Below, piece by piece: positions 49,030 through 58,044 of a stretch of 64,000 nucleotides of DNA (the stretch's first letter is position 1; each line of letters begins with the position of its first letter). The DNA lies in NCBI RefSeq assembly GCF_001435375.1, contig NZ_AYYZ01000029.1:315-64314 (forward strand), written 5' to 3'. This DNA is from Ligilactobacillus araffinosus DSM 20653. GTDB lineage: Bacteria; Bacillota; Bacilli; Lactobacillales; Lactobacillaceae. A program made the position numbers and the translations under genes. The notes beneath the pieces were generated by a model. The model made no database searches. It was not told the DNA's origin and saw only the letters and a program-made list of their open reading frames with translations.

Positions 49030-51672
49030 ATGAAAGAATTATCAAGTGCCGAAGTACGACAAATGTATTTGGATTTCTTTAAATCAAAGGGCCACGATGT
49101 TTTGAAAAGTGCGCCATTGATCCCACAAGATGACCCGACATTGTTATGGATCAACTCAGGGGTTGCAACGATGAAGAAGTATTTTGATGGAACGGTTGTT
49201 CCGAAAAACCGCCGGATGACAAGTTCACAAAAATCAATTCGGACAAACGATATTGAAAATGTGGGTCATACTGCCCGCCACCATACATTATTCGAAATGC
49301 TCGGAAACTTCTCTGTTGGGGACTATTTTCGGAATGAAGTTATTCCGTGGGCATGGGAATTGTTGACCAGCCCAGAATGGTTCGGAATGGATCCTGAAAA
49401 ACTTTACATTACGGTTTATCCAAAAGATAAGGAATCAAAGAAAGTGTGGATGAAGGCCGGCGTTGCTGAAGACCACATTTATCAAGTTGAAGACAACTTC
49501 TGGGATATCGGCGAAGGTCCATGCGGTCCGGATTCAGAAATTTTCTATGACCGGGGACAGGAATTCAATAATGTTGCGGAAGATGATCCTGAAAACTATC
49601 CGGGTGGCGAAAACGAACGCTACCTTGAAATCTGGAACATCGTCTTTTCAGAATACAACCACAAGCCAGATGGCACGTATGAACCGCTTCCGCATAAAAA
49701 CATTGATACGGGGATGGGCCTTGAACGGGTCGTTTCCGTTTTCCAACATGCGAAAACAAACTTTGAAACCGATTTGTTTATGCCGATCATCGATGAAACG
49801 GCGCAAATGTCAGCTGGCAAACAGTATGGCGATAATGCCGATAGTGATGTTTCATTTAAGGTTATTGCGGACCACGCGCGGGCAATCACATTTGCCATCG
49901 GGGATGGTGCATTGCCATCAAACGAAGGCCGCGGCTATGTTATCCGCCGGTTGATTCGACGCGCTGAACTTCACGGGCAAAAGTTAGGCATTGATGGTGC
50001 ATTTTTGTACAAGTTAGTGCCGATTGTTGGAGACATCATGAAATCTGCTTACCCTGAAGTCTTGGAACAAGCTGAATTCATCCAAAAAGTTATCAAGATG
50101 GAAGAAGAACGGTTCAACAACACCTTGAAGGATGGAATGCAATTGCTTGACCAAGTGATCGCTGATGCCAAGGAAAATAAGCAAGATAAGATTGACGGCA
50201 AAACTGCTTTCAAGTTATACGATACTTATGGTTTCCCATTGGAATTAACGGTTGAATACGCGAACGATGCCGGATTAGGCGTTAATGAAGATGAATTCCA
50301 AAGCGAAATGGATGCTCAAAAAGAACGTGCGCGGAATGCCCGGAGCAATGAAAAATCAATGGGTGTTCAAAACGGCTTGTTAACGGATATTAAGACTCCA
50401 AGTGAATACGTTGGTTACGAAAAACTTGATGCCCAAGGTGTATTGAAGGACATTATTGTTGATAATCAATTAGTGGATGAAGTTGCTAATGGCGAAGCTA
50501 AGATGATTTTCTCAGTTACTCCATTTTATGCTGAAATGGGGGGGCAAGTTGCTGACCAAGGGGTTATCAAGGACGAAAATGAAGAAGTCGTTGCGGAAGT
50601 TGAAGATGTTCAACACGCTCCAAACGGCCAAAACATGCACACCGTGAAAGTTTTGAAGAAGATGACCAAAGAACATGAATATGAATTGGTTGTTAACAAA
50701 CAGTTCCATGATAAAGTCCGGAAGAACCACACCGCAACGCATTTGCTTGATCAAGCATTACGTGATGTTTTAGGCGAACACACGCACCAAGCCGGTTCAT
50801 TGGTTGAACCAACATACTTGCGGTTCGACTTTACGAACTTAGGCTCGGTTACAGCTGAAGACCTTGATAAGGTTGAACGCATCGTGAACGAAAAAATTTG
50901 GGATGCGTTACCAGTTGAAACCGTTGAAACTGACATCGAATCAGCCAAGAAGATGGGTGCAATCGCATTGTTCAGCGAAAAGTACGGCGATGTTGTTCGG
51001 GTCGTTAAGATTGGCGATTACTCAATGGAATTCTGTGGTGGAAACCATGCTGATAACACCAGCGAACTTGGTTTGTTCAAGATTGTTTCTGAATCAGGTG
51101 TCGGTGCTGGTGTTCGCCGGATTGAAGCCGTAACTTCAAAGGAAGCATACGAATTCTTGCAACAACGGAATAACATCTTGAACGAATCAGCCGCTAAATT
51201 GAAGGTTGCTCAAGTTAAGAATGTTCCAAGCAAGATTGATCAAACCCTTGCTCAAATCAAGGAACTTGAACAACAAAAACAAGCCTTAGAAGACAAGTTT
51301 GCAAGTCAACAGGCTGCTGATGTCTTCAAGAACGTGCAAACAATCAACGGCAAGACATTGATTGCTTCGCAAGTCAACGTTTCAGGAATGAACCAATTAC
51401 GGCAATTGGCTGACCAATGGAAGGCCAAGGGTCTTTCAGATGTTCTTGTTCTTGGAACGGCAACCGAAGACGGCAAAGTCAACTTGATCGCTGCCATGAG
51501 CGATGCCGCAATGAAAGCCGGCTTAAAAGCGGGCGACTTGATTAAAGAAATTGCCCCATTAGTTGGTGGTGGCGGTGGTGGCCGACCAAATCTTGCTCAA
51601 GCCGGTGGAAAGAAACCAGCTGGGATGCAGGATGCATTGAAGGCTGCCGCTGAATGGTTGGAAAATAAATAG
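49030..51672 (+). CDS. alaS: Alanine--tRNA ligase
   Basis: Class II synthetase with editing. The 880-residue protein has the catalytic RTNDIENVGHTARHHT region, editing-site zinc ligands HTATH and CGGNHADNT, and a C-terminal domain with a coiled coil and GGGGGGRPNLAQAGG. The reading frame extends upstream into the T-box, but the ATG at 49030 with GGAAAGGGA gives the canonical MKELSSAEVRQMYLDFF start. Confidence 0.97.
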   Translation: MKELSSAEVRQMYLDFFKSKGHDVLKSAPLIPQDDPTLLWINSGVATMKKYFDGTVVPKNRRMTSSQKSIRTNDIENVGHTARHHTLFEMLGNFSVGDYFRNEVIPWAWELLTSPEWFGMDPEKLYITVYPKDKESKKVWMKAGVAEDHIYQVEDNFWDIGEGPCGPDSEIFYDRGQEFNNVAEDDPENYPGGENERYLEIWNIVFSEYNHKPDGTYEPLPHKNIDTGMGLERVVSVFQHAKTNFETDLFMPIIDETAQMSAGKQYGDNADSDVSFKVIADHARAITFAIGDGALPSNEGRGYVIRRLIRRAELHGQKLGIDGAFLYKLVPIVGDIMKSAYPEVLEQAEFIQKVIKMEEERFNNTLKDGMQLLDQVIADAKENKQDKIDGKTAFKLYDTYGFPLELTVEYANDAGLGVNEDEFQSEMDAQKERARNARSNEKSMGVQNGLLTDIKTPSEYVGYEKLDAQGVLKDIIVDNQLVDEVANGEAKMIFSVTPFYAEMGGQVADQGVIKDENEEVVAEVEDVQHAPNGQNMHTVKVLKKMTKEHEYELVVNKQFHDKVRKNHTATHLLDQALRDVLGEHTHQAGSLVEPTYLRFDFTNLGSVTAEDLDKVERIVNEKIWDALPVETVETDIESAKKMGAIALFSEKYGDVVRVVKIGDYSMEFCGGNHADNTSELGLFKIVSESGVGAGVRRIEAVTSKEAYEFLQQRNNILNESAAKLKVAQVKNVPSKIDQTLAQIKELEQQKQALEDKFASQQAADVFKNVQTINGKTLIASQVNVSGMNQLRQLADQWKAKGLSDVLVLGTATEDGKVNLIAAMSDAAMKAGLKAGDLIKEIAPLVGGGGGGRPNLAQAGGKKPAGMQDALKAAAEWLENK

Positions 51673-51689
51673 TAAAGATTACTTAATGA

Positions 51690-51722
51690 AAAGAGGTTGT
51701 GACATAAGGCACAGCCTCTTTG
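51690..51722 (+). terminator. Terminator after alaS
   Basis: AAGAGGTTGTG (51691-51701) pairs with CACAGCCTCTT (51710-51720). The stem resembles those at 704-733 and 21777-21812. Confidence 0.8.
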
Positions 51723-51786
51723 TTATTTATACCTGCACAATGAAATTTCCAAATAAACGAACTATGACACAAAGTCAGAAAAGTTC

Positions 51787-51824
51787 AAAGGCCTCCGAGT
51801 TGTATGATTCGGAGGCCTTTTGTT
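51787..51824. terminator. Bidirectional terminator between alaS and tag
   Basis: AAAGGCCTCCGA pairs perfectly with TCGGAGGCCTTT around a ten-base loop, with a T tract to the right and As to the left. Confidence 0.85.
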
Positions 51825-51855
51825 TTCAGCACGTTCATTTTTAACATTTTGTCAT

Positions 51856-52404
51856 TTAATATTTAAAACAACTGGTTTCATGGTCATTAACCATCCCGAT
51901 TGCCTGAATAAATGACTGAATCGTAATCGGTCCGGTAAATTTAAAACCATCTTCTTTCATTTGTTTGCTGATTTTGATTGAGAGTTCTGTTTTGGAAGGA
52001 ATTTCATGGTAATTTTGATAATGATGCTTGATTGTTTTAAAATCGGTAAATTGCCATAAATATTCATTTAGCGATTTTGGAAGTTTTAGAACAACTTTTG
52101 CATTATTGATTGTTGCTTCGATTTTTTTGCGATTGCGAATAATTGACGAATTTTGCAACAGCATTTTAATTTTTTTATCAGAATATTGACTGATTTGACG
52201 AACATCAAAATTATCAAAAGCGATTTTAAAAGCAAGCCGCTTCTTTAAAATTGTATTCCAACTAAGACCCGCTTGAAAAATTTCAAGAGTGAGGAGTTCA
52301 AATAATTTTGAGTTATGATGACACGGAACGCCCCATTCTTGGTCGTGATATTCTTGAGCAAGTTGATTTTGAGTTGCCCAATGACAACGAATTAAATTTG
52401 ACAA
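51856..52404 (-). CDS. tag: DNA-3-methyladenine glycosylase I
   Basis: Removes 3-methyladenine from alkylated DNA. The 182-residue protein begins with RCHWATQNQLAQEYHDQEWGVP, the family signature, followed by FELLTLEIFQAGLSW and SFIQAIGMVNDH. It is transcribed alone on the minus strand, facing the alaS terminators, and is AT-rich relative to alaS. Confidence 0.93.
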   Translation of the reverse strand: MSNLIRCHWATQNQLAQEYHDQEWGVPCHHNSKLFELLTLEIFQAGLSWNTILKKRLAFKIAFDNFDVRQISQYSDKKIKMLLQNSSIIRNRKKIEATINNAKVVLKLPKSLNEYLWQFTDFKTIKHHYQNYHEIPSKTELSIKISKQMKEDGFKFTGPITIQSFIQAIGMVNDHETSCFKY

Positions 52405-52598
52405 AATTTCACTCCTCTTAATGATATTAATTCTATTATAGCTTAAATCTTAAATAGTGATAATATTTAAATTTGATAACGTTTTAAGAACTATTTAAGC
52501 AATCAATGAATTAATTGTTTAAAAATATGTTAAATTTAAAATGAATGTATGTTAAAATAATACGTGTTTTATCACTACTATGTTTGAGGAGATTTGCT

Positions 52599-53537
52599 AT
52601 GAAAAACGTTTATTTTAATCATGATGGCAATATTGACGATTTAACTTCGTTGTTATTATTATTTCAAGTTCCAGATATTCGATTAATTGGTGTTGGAGTC
52701 ACGGATGCGGATTGTTACGTTGAGCCGGCAGCTGAAGCATCACGAAAGATGATCGATCGTTTCAATACGTTTAATCATCAAGTCGAAGTTGCATTATCGA
52801 ATTCACGGCCGAAACATCCTTTCCCTAAAGAATGGCGGTTGAGTTCATTTGCATTTAATTCATTTCCGATTTTAAATGAAAAGGAAACGATTAAAACGCC
52901 GCAAGCTGTTAAACCCGCTCATTTAGATATGATTGATAAAATTATGAACCAAGATGAAAAGACAACCTTAATTATGACCGGTCCATTATCTGATTTGGCT
53001 CGGGCATTGGAGATTGAACCGCGAATCCAAGATAAAATTGAAAAATTATACTGGATGGGTGGCTGTCTTGATGGGCACGGAAATGTCCTTGAACCAAGTT
53101 ATGACGGAACTGCTGAGTGGAATGCTTTTTGGGATCCGGAAGCTGTTAAAACGGTATGGGATTCATCGCTGGATATTCAAATGGTCGGGCTGGAAAGTAC
53201 CGAAGAATTGCCATTAAACGTTGAATTACGTGATCACTGGGCTAGTTTACGAAAATACCCGGCAATGGATTTAATTGGTCAAGGATATGCCTTAGTGCTG
53301 AATTATGAAGCAAATTCAGTTTATTATTTGTGGGACGTTTTAACTACGATTTCAAGTTTGTATCCGGAAACGATTGAAACGAAAAAAGTTAAAAGTGATG
53401 TTATGGTTGGCGGACCGGCAGACGGCCGGACCTATCCCACAGAAAGTGGACGTGAAATTACATTAGTTACCGAAGCGCATCAAGATAAATTTTATGAAAT
53501 TATGGATAATTTGGCTGAATCAGCTAAGTTTGAATAA
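52599..53537 (+). CDS. Nucleoside hydrolase
   Basis: Inosine-uridine preferring nucleoside hydrolase family member, which splits the N-glycosidic bond of nucleosides. The calcium-binding loop reads NHDGNIDDL in place of the common DTDPGIDD, keeping the aspartates. GPLSDLARALEIEP and EWNAFWDPEA are further family motifs. The 312-residue protein starts at ATG 52599 behind GAGGAGA; an in-frame ATG at 52545 lies in the promoter region. A terminator hairpin follows. Confidence 0.88.
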   Translation: MKNVYFNHDGNIDDLTSLLLLFQVPDIRLIGVGVTDADCYVEPAAEASRKMIDRFNTFNHQVEVALSNSRPKHPFPKEWRLSSFAFNSFPILNEKETIKTPQAVKPAHLDMIDKIMNQDEKTTLIMTGPLSDLARALEIEPRIQDKIEKLYWMGGCLDGHGNVLEPSYDGTAEWNAFWDPEAVKTVWDSSLDIQMVGLESTEELPLNVELRDHWASLRKYPAMDLIGQGYALVLNYEANSVYYLWDVLTTISSLYPETIETKKVKSDVMVGGPADGRTYPTESGREITLVTEAHQDKFYEIMDNLAESAKFE

Positions 53538-53551
53538 AAAATGATTAGTTA

Positions 53552-53582
53552 AAAATAACCGCATGAGCGGTTATTTTTTTAT
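53552..53582 (+). terminator. Terminator after nucleoside hydrolase
   Basis: AAATAACCGC/GCGGTTATTT (53553-53562 with 53567-53576), ATGA loop, followed by Ts. Confidence 0.85.
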
Positions 53583-53631
53583 AAAAAGGATATAATTTGG
53601 TTGAATGAAACTAATTTAAGGAGGAAGATTG

Positions 53632-54198
53632 ATGGCGAAAAAATTAGTTTTATTAATGGGCATCAATGGTGCAGGTAAAACAACGTTAAGAAATAGCCAA
53701 CAGCTTAAGGCAGATGATGCGCAAACCATTGATTCGGATGAATTTTTACAAGCAGCAAAAGGAAATTGGCGCCGAAAAGATGATCGGATAAAAGCAATTT
53801 TACAGGCTGATCAAAAACTAAACTTGCTAATTGAAAAGAACGTCGATATCATTTGGGAATTGGAAGCAGTTGGAAGCCTGCATAACGAATTAAATATAAT
53901 TACAAAAGCAAAGGATCAACGCTATGACGTAGAACTTGTCTGGGTAACCCTTGATCGTCCAGAATTAGCCTTAAAACGTGTTTTAAGTCGTTTTCGTGAA
54001 GGTGGAATAGGTGGTTCTCAAATTGATGTTCCACAAAGATATCGACGGGTTAATGATAATTTTATTAAGCTCGAAATGTTGGCAGATCAAGTAGTAATCT
54101 ATGATAATACTTTCGAAATGAAGAAAGTCTATGAAAAACAAGATAATAAGGAAGTACTGAATAAATTAATTGATTATCCATGGATAAAGATAAAATAA
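53632..54198 (+). CDS. Zeta-toxin-like P-loop kinase
   Basis: 188-residue P-loop protein: Walker A GINGAGKTTL at about residues 9-18, DSDEF at about 35-39, and a conserved arginine-rich RVLSRFREGGIGG segment. This pattern is shared by zeta toxins, which phosphorylate UDP-N-acetylglucosamine, and by related small-molecule kinases. No epsilon antitoxin gene is adjacent, so a housekeeping kinase is as likely as a toxin. Strong AAGGAGGA site before the ATG. Confidence 0.7.
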   Translation: MAKKLVLLMGINGAGKTTLRNSQQLKADDAQTIDSDEFLQAAKGNWRRKDDRIKAILQADQKLNLLIEKNVDIIWELEAVGSLHNELNIITKAKDQRYDVELVWVTLDRPELALKRVLSRFREGGIGGSQIDVPQRYRRVNDNFIKLEMLADQVVIYDNTFEMKKVYEKQDNKEVLNKLIDYPWIKIK

Positions 54199-54230
54199 AG
54201 CTCTGTTATTTAACAATAACAGAGCTTTTT
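54196..54230. terminator. Bidirectional terminator between kinase gene and arsC
   Basis: Perfect 14-pair stem AAAGCTCTGTTATT/AATAACAGAGCTTT (54197-54210 with 54215-54228) with a TAAC loop. It overlaps the arsC stop. Confidence 0.9.
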
Positions 54231-54598
54231 AAATTGGTAACATTGGTTTTTATTTGTTCAATAATCTTGCTAAAAGTTTGATCATCCTTCTCAGCAGGAT
54301 CTTCGATATTCCATTCAATTAATTTTTTACATGAAACATATGGACATTGGATCCCGCAGCCCATGGTAACTAAAATATCGATGGGTGGTAATTGCGATAT
54401 TTTTTTGGGATATTGTTTTTGAGTCATATCGATATGATATTTTTCATTCATAATCTTAATTGCTCTAGGATTAATTTGATTTGCGGGATTAGTTCCAGCT
54501 GAATAGCAATTAATCGTATCAGGAAAATATTTTTTACCAAATGCTTCGGCAATTTGACTACGACAAGAATTTTGGATACAAACAAATGCAATATTCAT
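54206..54598 (-). CDS. arsC: Thioredoxin-type arsenate reductase ArsC
   Basis: Reduces arsenate to arsenite using three cysteines. The 130-residue low-molecular-weight phosphatase fold has CIQNSCR (Cys10, Cys15, Arg16) and the resolving pair in MGCGIQCPYV. AGGTGATA precedes the ATG at 54598. Upstream on the same strand lies the remnant of a permease gene, so the operon has lost its transporter. Confidence 0.9.
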   Translation of the reverse strand: MNIAFVCIQNSCRSQIAEAFGKKYFPDTINCYSAGTNPANQINPRAIKIMNEKYHIDMTQKQYPKKISQLPPIDILVTMGCGIQCPYVSCKKLIEWNIEDPAEKDDQTFSKIIEQIKTNVTNLKSSVIVK

Positions 54599-54616
54599 AT
54601 TTATCACCTAACTTTA

Positions 54617-54800
54617 ATTTAATACAAAATTGAAACCGAAACCTATAATTATAATCCCGACTATTCCAATTATAATAAAAGTTATTAATAATTTATTTTT
54701 AAGCATTATTAACTCAGGTAAGGATAACATAGTTACTGACATCATAAAAGCAATTAACGTTTTAATGGAAATTATTATGTTCAATGATTCTATCAGTAAT
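54617..54800 (-). pseudogene. C-terminal remnant of a permease (ArsP/DUF318 type)
   Basis: Read on the minus strand, an open frame ends 19 bases before the arsC start and encodes AFMMSVTMLSLPELIMLKNK followed by a hydrophobic IIIGIVGIIIIGFGF tail. This matches the C-terminus of predicted permeases of the UPF0718/ArsP kind, which often accompany arsC-like genes. The upstream nine tenths of the gene is missing, and sequence of the truncated SDR begins within about 40 bp. The left limit is firm and the right limit approximate. Confidence 0.6.
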
Positions 54801-54845
54801 AACGATTCCGTTAATGCTGTGTTTAGCAGACCGGAAAGAGCAGAT

Positions 54846-55521
54846 GAGTAATGAGACGTTGGCGGAAATTAAGAAGATTACGCCGAACGTTAAATTTATG
54901 ATTGCTGATTTAAAGGAAGAAGAAAATTGTAAGAAATTAGTTGACTTAGCGGTCGAAACATTTGGAACAATTGACGTATTAGTAAATAATGCTGGAATTA
55001 CAGGAACGCCGGCACCGGTAGATCAAATGCCGACTTCAATGTTTAAAAATGTGATCGAAACAAATATTTTTATTGCATTTTATATGTCTCATTATGCTAT
55101 TCCAGTAATGAAAGCTAATGGCGGTGGCAGTGTTGTGAATGTTGCGTCGGTTGCCGGCTTAACGGGATTCCCTGGCCATAGTGCTTATGTAACATCAAAG
55201 CATGGTTTAAATGGATTGACGCGTAATATGGCACTTGATTACGCAAGTGATAATATTCGGGTAAATTCCGTCAACCCTGGTACAACTGCAACACCAATGC
55301 TTGATGAAGCAATTGAATTTCTTAAGCATAAACGTGAAAAAGCAGCTGCTAATGGGGAAACGACTGACGAAGCCATTGTTTCTGGAAAAACAACTTCACC
55401 TCAAAATCGGGCTGCTACAGCCGATGAGGTTTCTGATGTAATTTTATTCTTGGCTTCAAATGAAGCAAGTAATATGACCGGAGCCTTTGTACCGGTTGAT
55501 GGTGGATTCACAGCATTTTAA
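54846..55521 (+). pseudogene. 5'-truncated short-chain dehydrogenase
   Basis: The frame encodes LADRKEQMSNETLAEIKKI onward with NNAGITGTP, catalytic Ser in VASVAGL, YVTSKHG and the C-terminal GAFVPVDGGF. About 35 N-terminal residues, including the glycine-rich TGxxxGIG cofactor loop, are missing. The frame stays open upstream to 54784 with unrelated residues. The first internal ATG at 54846 would give a 225-residue protein without a complete Rossmann fold. It is probably not a working dehydrogenase. Confidence 0.75.
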
Positions 55522-55538
55522 GCAATTAAAAAGATAGT

Positions 55539-55575
55539 GAAAGACGCTTTTCATTTAATGAAGAGCGTCTTTTTA
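55539..55575 (+). terminator. Terminator after truncated SDR
   Basis: AAAGACGCT/AGCGTCTTT, extended inside by TTCA/TGAA, followed by five Ts. Confidence 0.85.
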
Positions 55576-55699
55576 TTTTCTATTGTTGTGAAATGTAAAT
55601 TTACCATAAGAAAATATAAATGTTTTTATAAGTCACTATCCAAACATAGTAATGGGTATGTTAGTCTTATTTATAAGAAAAGGTCTAAATGGAGGTTTT

Positions 55700-56563
55700 A
55701 TGAGAAAAAAATTTAGATTATCGTTAGAAAGGGTAATTCTATTACTTTTTATTATGATCGTTTTGTTGTTGGCATGGTCAAATAGTATGCCGATAAAGTT
55801 GTTTTACCCGGTTGCTGTTCTATCCTTTATCGGAGTTGTAGCTGGACTATTCTTACCAACGATTGCTTCTACTTGGTTGGTTATTCTTTCATTTTTTGTA
55901 GGAATATTTTTAGTTATATTAGGATATATGTTGATTCCCGTTTGGGAAAGGGCAGTATTGGTTTTGGTTTTACCTACAGTATTGGCGCTTTCATCATTAG
56001 TAAAAAAGAAAGCAGGAATTACCGCCAATGTTAAATTAGGTGCAAATGAGATATTTGATTATATTGGGGAGCGTGATTTAACGACTAACCTTTGGGGGAT
56101 TGATGAGGCTGAAAACTTTTACAATAGATGTATTCGCTTTTTAAGAAAAGCGGATATGTCTACCTCTACCGCATGGTTTAGTGCAACATTGATTTATTGG
56201 TCTCATAGCGAACAATATTATCACATTGACAGTGATGAAACCGATGTTGTTTTAAAAACATTGGCAAAGCTTTTAAAGAATTCACGGCTTCCAAGTGAAC
56301 GAATTTTCTATTTAAATGAAGGTTATTTTTTGATTCTCGGGCCAGTTCATAATCAGAAGGTTTTAGATGAATTAAACAATCAAAGTTTAAATGAAATGAG
56401 TAAAGTAAATTTTCGGACGGATGAGGATAGGGTTGGTATTCAATTTCAATTGACTGACTTGATTATTACAAAAGACAATTTTAAAAGGTATGAAAGGCTT
56501 GGTTTAATAATAAAAAAGCTAACACGTGAACAGGAAATGAAATTAGTTCGTGAGTACCAATAG
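55700..56563 (+). CDS. Membrane protein with degenerate GGDEF-like domain
   Basis: 287 residues with about four membrane helices in the first 105. The cytosolic part resembles a GGDEF fold: LTTNLWGIDEAENFYNR corresponds to the DxLTGLxNR start and LAKLLKNSRLPSERIFYLNEGYFLIL to the active-site hairpin. LNEGYF (205-210) replaces GGDEF, and RLPS (196-199) stands where the RxxD inhibitory site is expected. It should therefore not make c-di-GMP and probably does not bind it canonically. It heads a four-gene polysaccharide operon; the ATG at 55700 follows GGAGG. Confidence 0.65.
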   Translation: MRKKFRLSLERVILLLFIMIVLLLAWSNSMPIKLFYPVAVLSFIGVVAGLFLPTIASTWLVILSFFVGIFLVILGYMLIPVWERAVLVLVLPTVLALSSLVKKKAGITANVKLGANEIFDYIGERDLTTNLWGIDEAENFYNRCIRFLRKADMSTSTAWFSATLIYWSHSEQYYHIDSDETDVVLKTLAKLLKNSRLPSERIFYLNEGYFLILGPVHNQKVLDELNNQSLNEMSKVNFRTDEDRVGIQFQLTDLIITKDNFKRYERLGLIIKKLTREQEMKLVREYQ

Positions 56564-56573
56564 GTGATTAAAA

Positions 56574-56726
56574 ATGACGCAGGATTTTTATTATATTGCT
56601 TTGGTCATTACGTTAATTTTTGCGATAGTTGCTTTTGCTTTACTGGGATTTATGGCAAAGATATATTTCAATGTCATTCGTAATTTTAATAAAACGGAAA
56701 GGAAAATGCGTAAAAATGATAAGTGA
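56574..56726 (+). CDS. Small membrane protein of the polysaccharide operon
   Basis: A 50-residue frame begins MTQDFYYIALVITLIF, has one long hydrophobic helix (about 7-28) and ends with a basic tail (NKTERKMRKNDK). AGGTGA sits 8 bp before the ATG. It overlaps the glycosyltransferase start by 11 bp, which suggests translational coupling. Function unknown; it may be an accessory subunit of the synthase. Confidence 0.65.
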   Translation: MTQDFYYIALVITLIFAIVAFALLGFMAKIYFNVIRNFNKTERKMRKNDK

Positions 56727-58026
56727 AACGTTGATGATCATTACTTTAATTTTAATTTGGATTTCGTTATTTATGGCATTGGTAGTGGTATGTTCAGCCG
56801 TTCATTTTTGGTTGAGACAAAGTAAAAAAATAACACAGATAAAACCGCTTAAAAGGTATCCGAAAGTGACGGTTGTGGTTCCAGCACATAATGAAGCGTT
56901 AGTTATTCAAGCAACGATAGAAGCAATTTTAAATCTTAATTATCCTACTGATAAAATTGAATTGCTATTATATGCTGATAACTGTACAGATAACACGTAT
57001 CAGATAATGAAGCAAGTGGTTAGCCAAGATAGGTATCATAGAAGAAATGTAAAAATAATTAATCGTCATGGAACAGGAAGTAAAGCTGGAGTTTTAAATG
57101 AAGCGATGGCGCTTGCCCAAGGTGAATATATGTGTATTTACGATGCAGATGCCATTCCGGAGAAAAACGCTCTACATTTTTTGATTGAAAAGGTTTTAGA
57201 AGATCCTGACCGTCATGTAGCTGTTTTTGGAAGGAATAAAACACGCAATGCTAAGCAAAATTTTCTTACAAAGTGTATAAATCAGGAAATTGTTGTGACT
57301 CAAAGGATTCAGCATGTAGGATTATGGCATTTATTTAAAATTGGAAGAATTCCGGGAACTAACTTTATTATTCAAACGGATTTTGTAAAAGAAATTGATG
57401 GCTGGTCTAAAGGGGCGTTAACGGAAGACACTGATATTTCCTTTAAGATAATGCAGAGCGGCAAATTAATTGCATTAGCATTTAATTCTGAAGCTTTTCA
57501 ACAGGAACCGGAAACGCTTAAAGCATATATGATGCAGCGTAAACGCTGGGCTAAGGGAAATTTTCAAGTGGTGATTTCAAATTTTAAACATTTATTTGAT
57601 AAAAGTAATTGGCGAGTAAAACTTGAAACGTTTTACTATTCATGCACATTTTTTGCGTTTAATTTGGCAATCATATTGTCTGATTTTATTTTTTTAATAA
57701 ATGTTGTATGTATGATATTGCAAATGATTTTTCCAAATGTACAACTTTTATTTGCGTTTGATACTCAAAATATTTACCTTGCTCAAGTTTTACTTTTTAA
57801 TTGGCTGATAATGATTTTGCTATATTTGATTCAAGTTAATATTGCAATGTCAACTCAAATGGGACAGGCGACTGCCCAACAGGTTTGGCTTGCATTGGCA
57901 GGATATTTTACATATTCACAGTTATTTATTGTCGTTTCAGTTCAGGCCTTGGGTTCGATCGTTGTTGATAAAATTTTACATAGGGATGAAACAAAGTGGA
58001 TCAAAACAAAACGTTTTAGCGACTGA
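56716..58026 (+). CDS. Processive family 2 glycosyltransferase (cellulose/PNAG synthase-like)
   Basis: Membrane synthase that polymerises a sugar from a nucleotide-sugar and exports the chain. The 436-residue protein has an N-terminal membrane helix, VVPAHNEA, ADNCTD (87-92), DAD (143-145), TED (236-238) and the processivity motif QRKRW (274-278). Three to four C-terminal membrane helices follow. No PilZ domain follows, unlike c-di-GMP-controlled BcsA. The GH8 partner suggests a beta-1,4-type glucan or amino-glucan, but the product cannot be named. Confidence 0.85.
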   Translation: MISETLMIITLILIWISLFMALVVVCSAVHFWLRQSKKITQIKPLKRYPKVTVVVPAHNEALVIQATIEAILNLNYPTDKIELLLYADNCTDNTYQIMKQVVSQDRYHRRNVKIINRHGTGSKAGVLNEAMALAQGEYMCIYDADAIPEKNALHFLIEKVLEDPDRHVAVFGRNKTRNAKQNFLTKCINQEIVVTQRIQHVGLWHLFKIGRIPGTNFIIQTDFVKEIDGWSKGALTEDTDISFKIMQSGKLIALAFNSEAFQQEPETLKAYMMQRKRWAKGNFQVVISNFKHLFDKSNWRVKLETFYYSCTFFAFNLAIILSDFIFLINVVCMILQMIFPNVQLLFAFDTQNIYLAQVLLFNWLIMILLYLIQVNIAMSTQMGQATAQQVWLALAGYFTYSQLFIVVSVQALGSIVVDKILHRDETKWIKTKRFSD

Positions 58027-58044
58027 TACAGGAGGATTTAAATA

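Noticed and set aside
54630-54851. Plus-strand open frame of 73 codons before the SDR
   Set aside because: The coding sense is on the minus strand (permease tail); the plus frame is low-complexity Ile/Asn.
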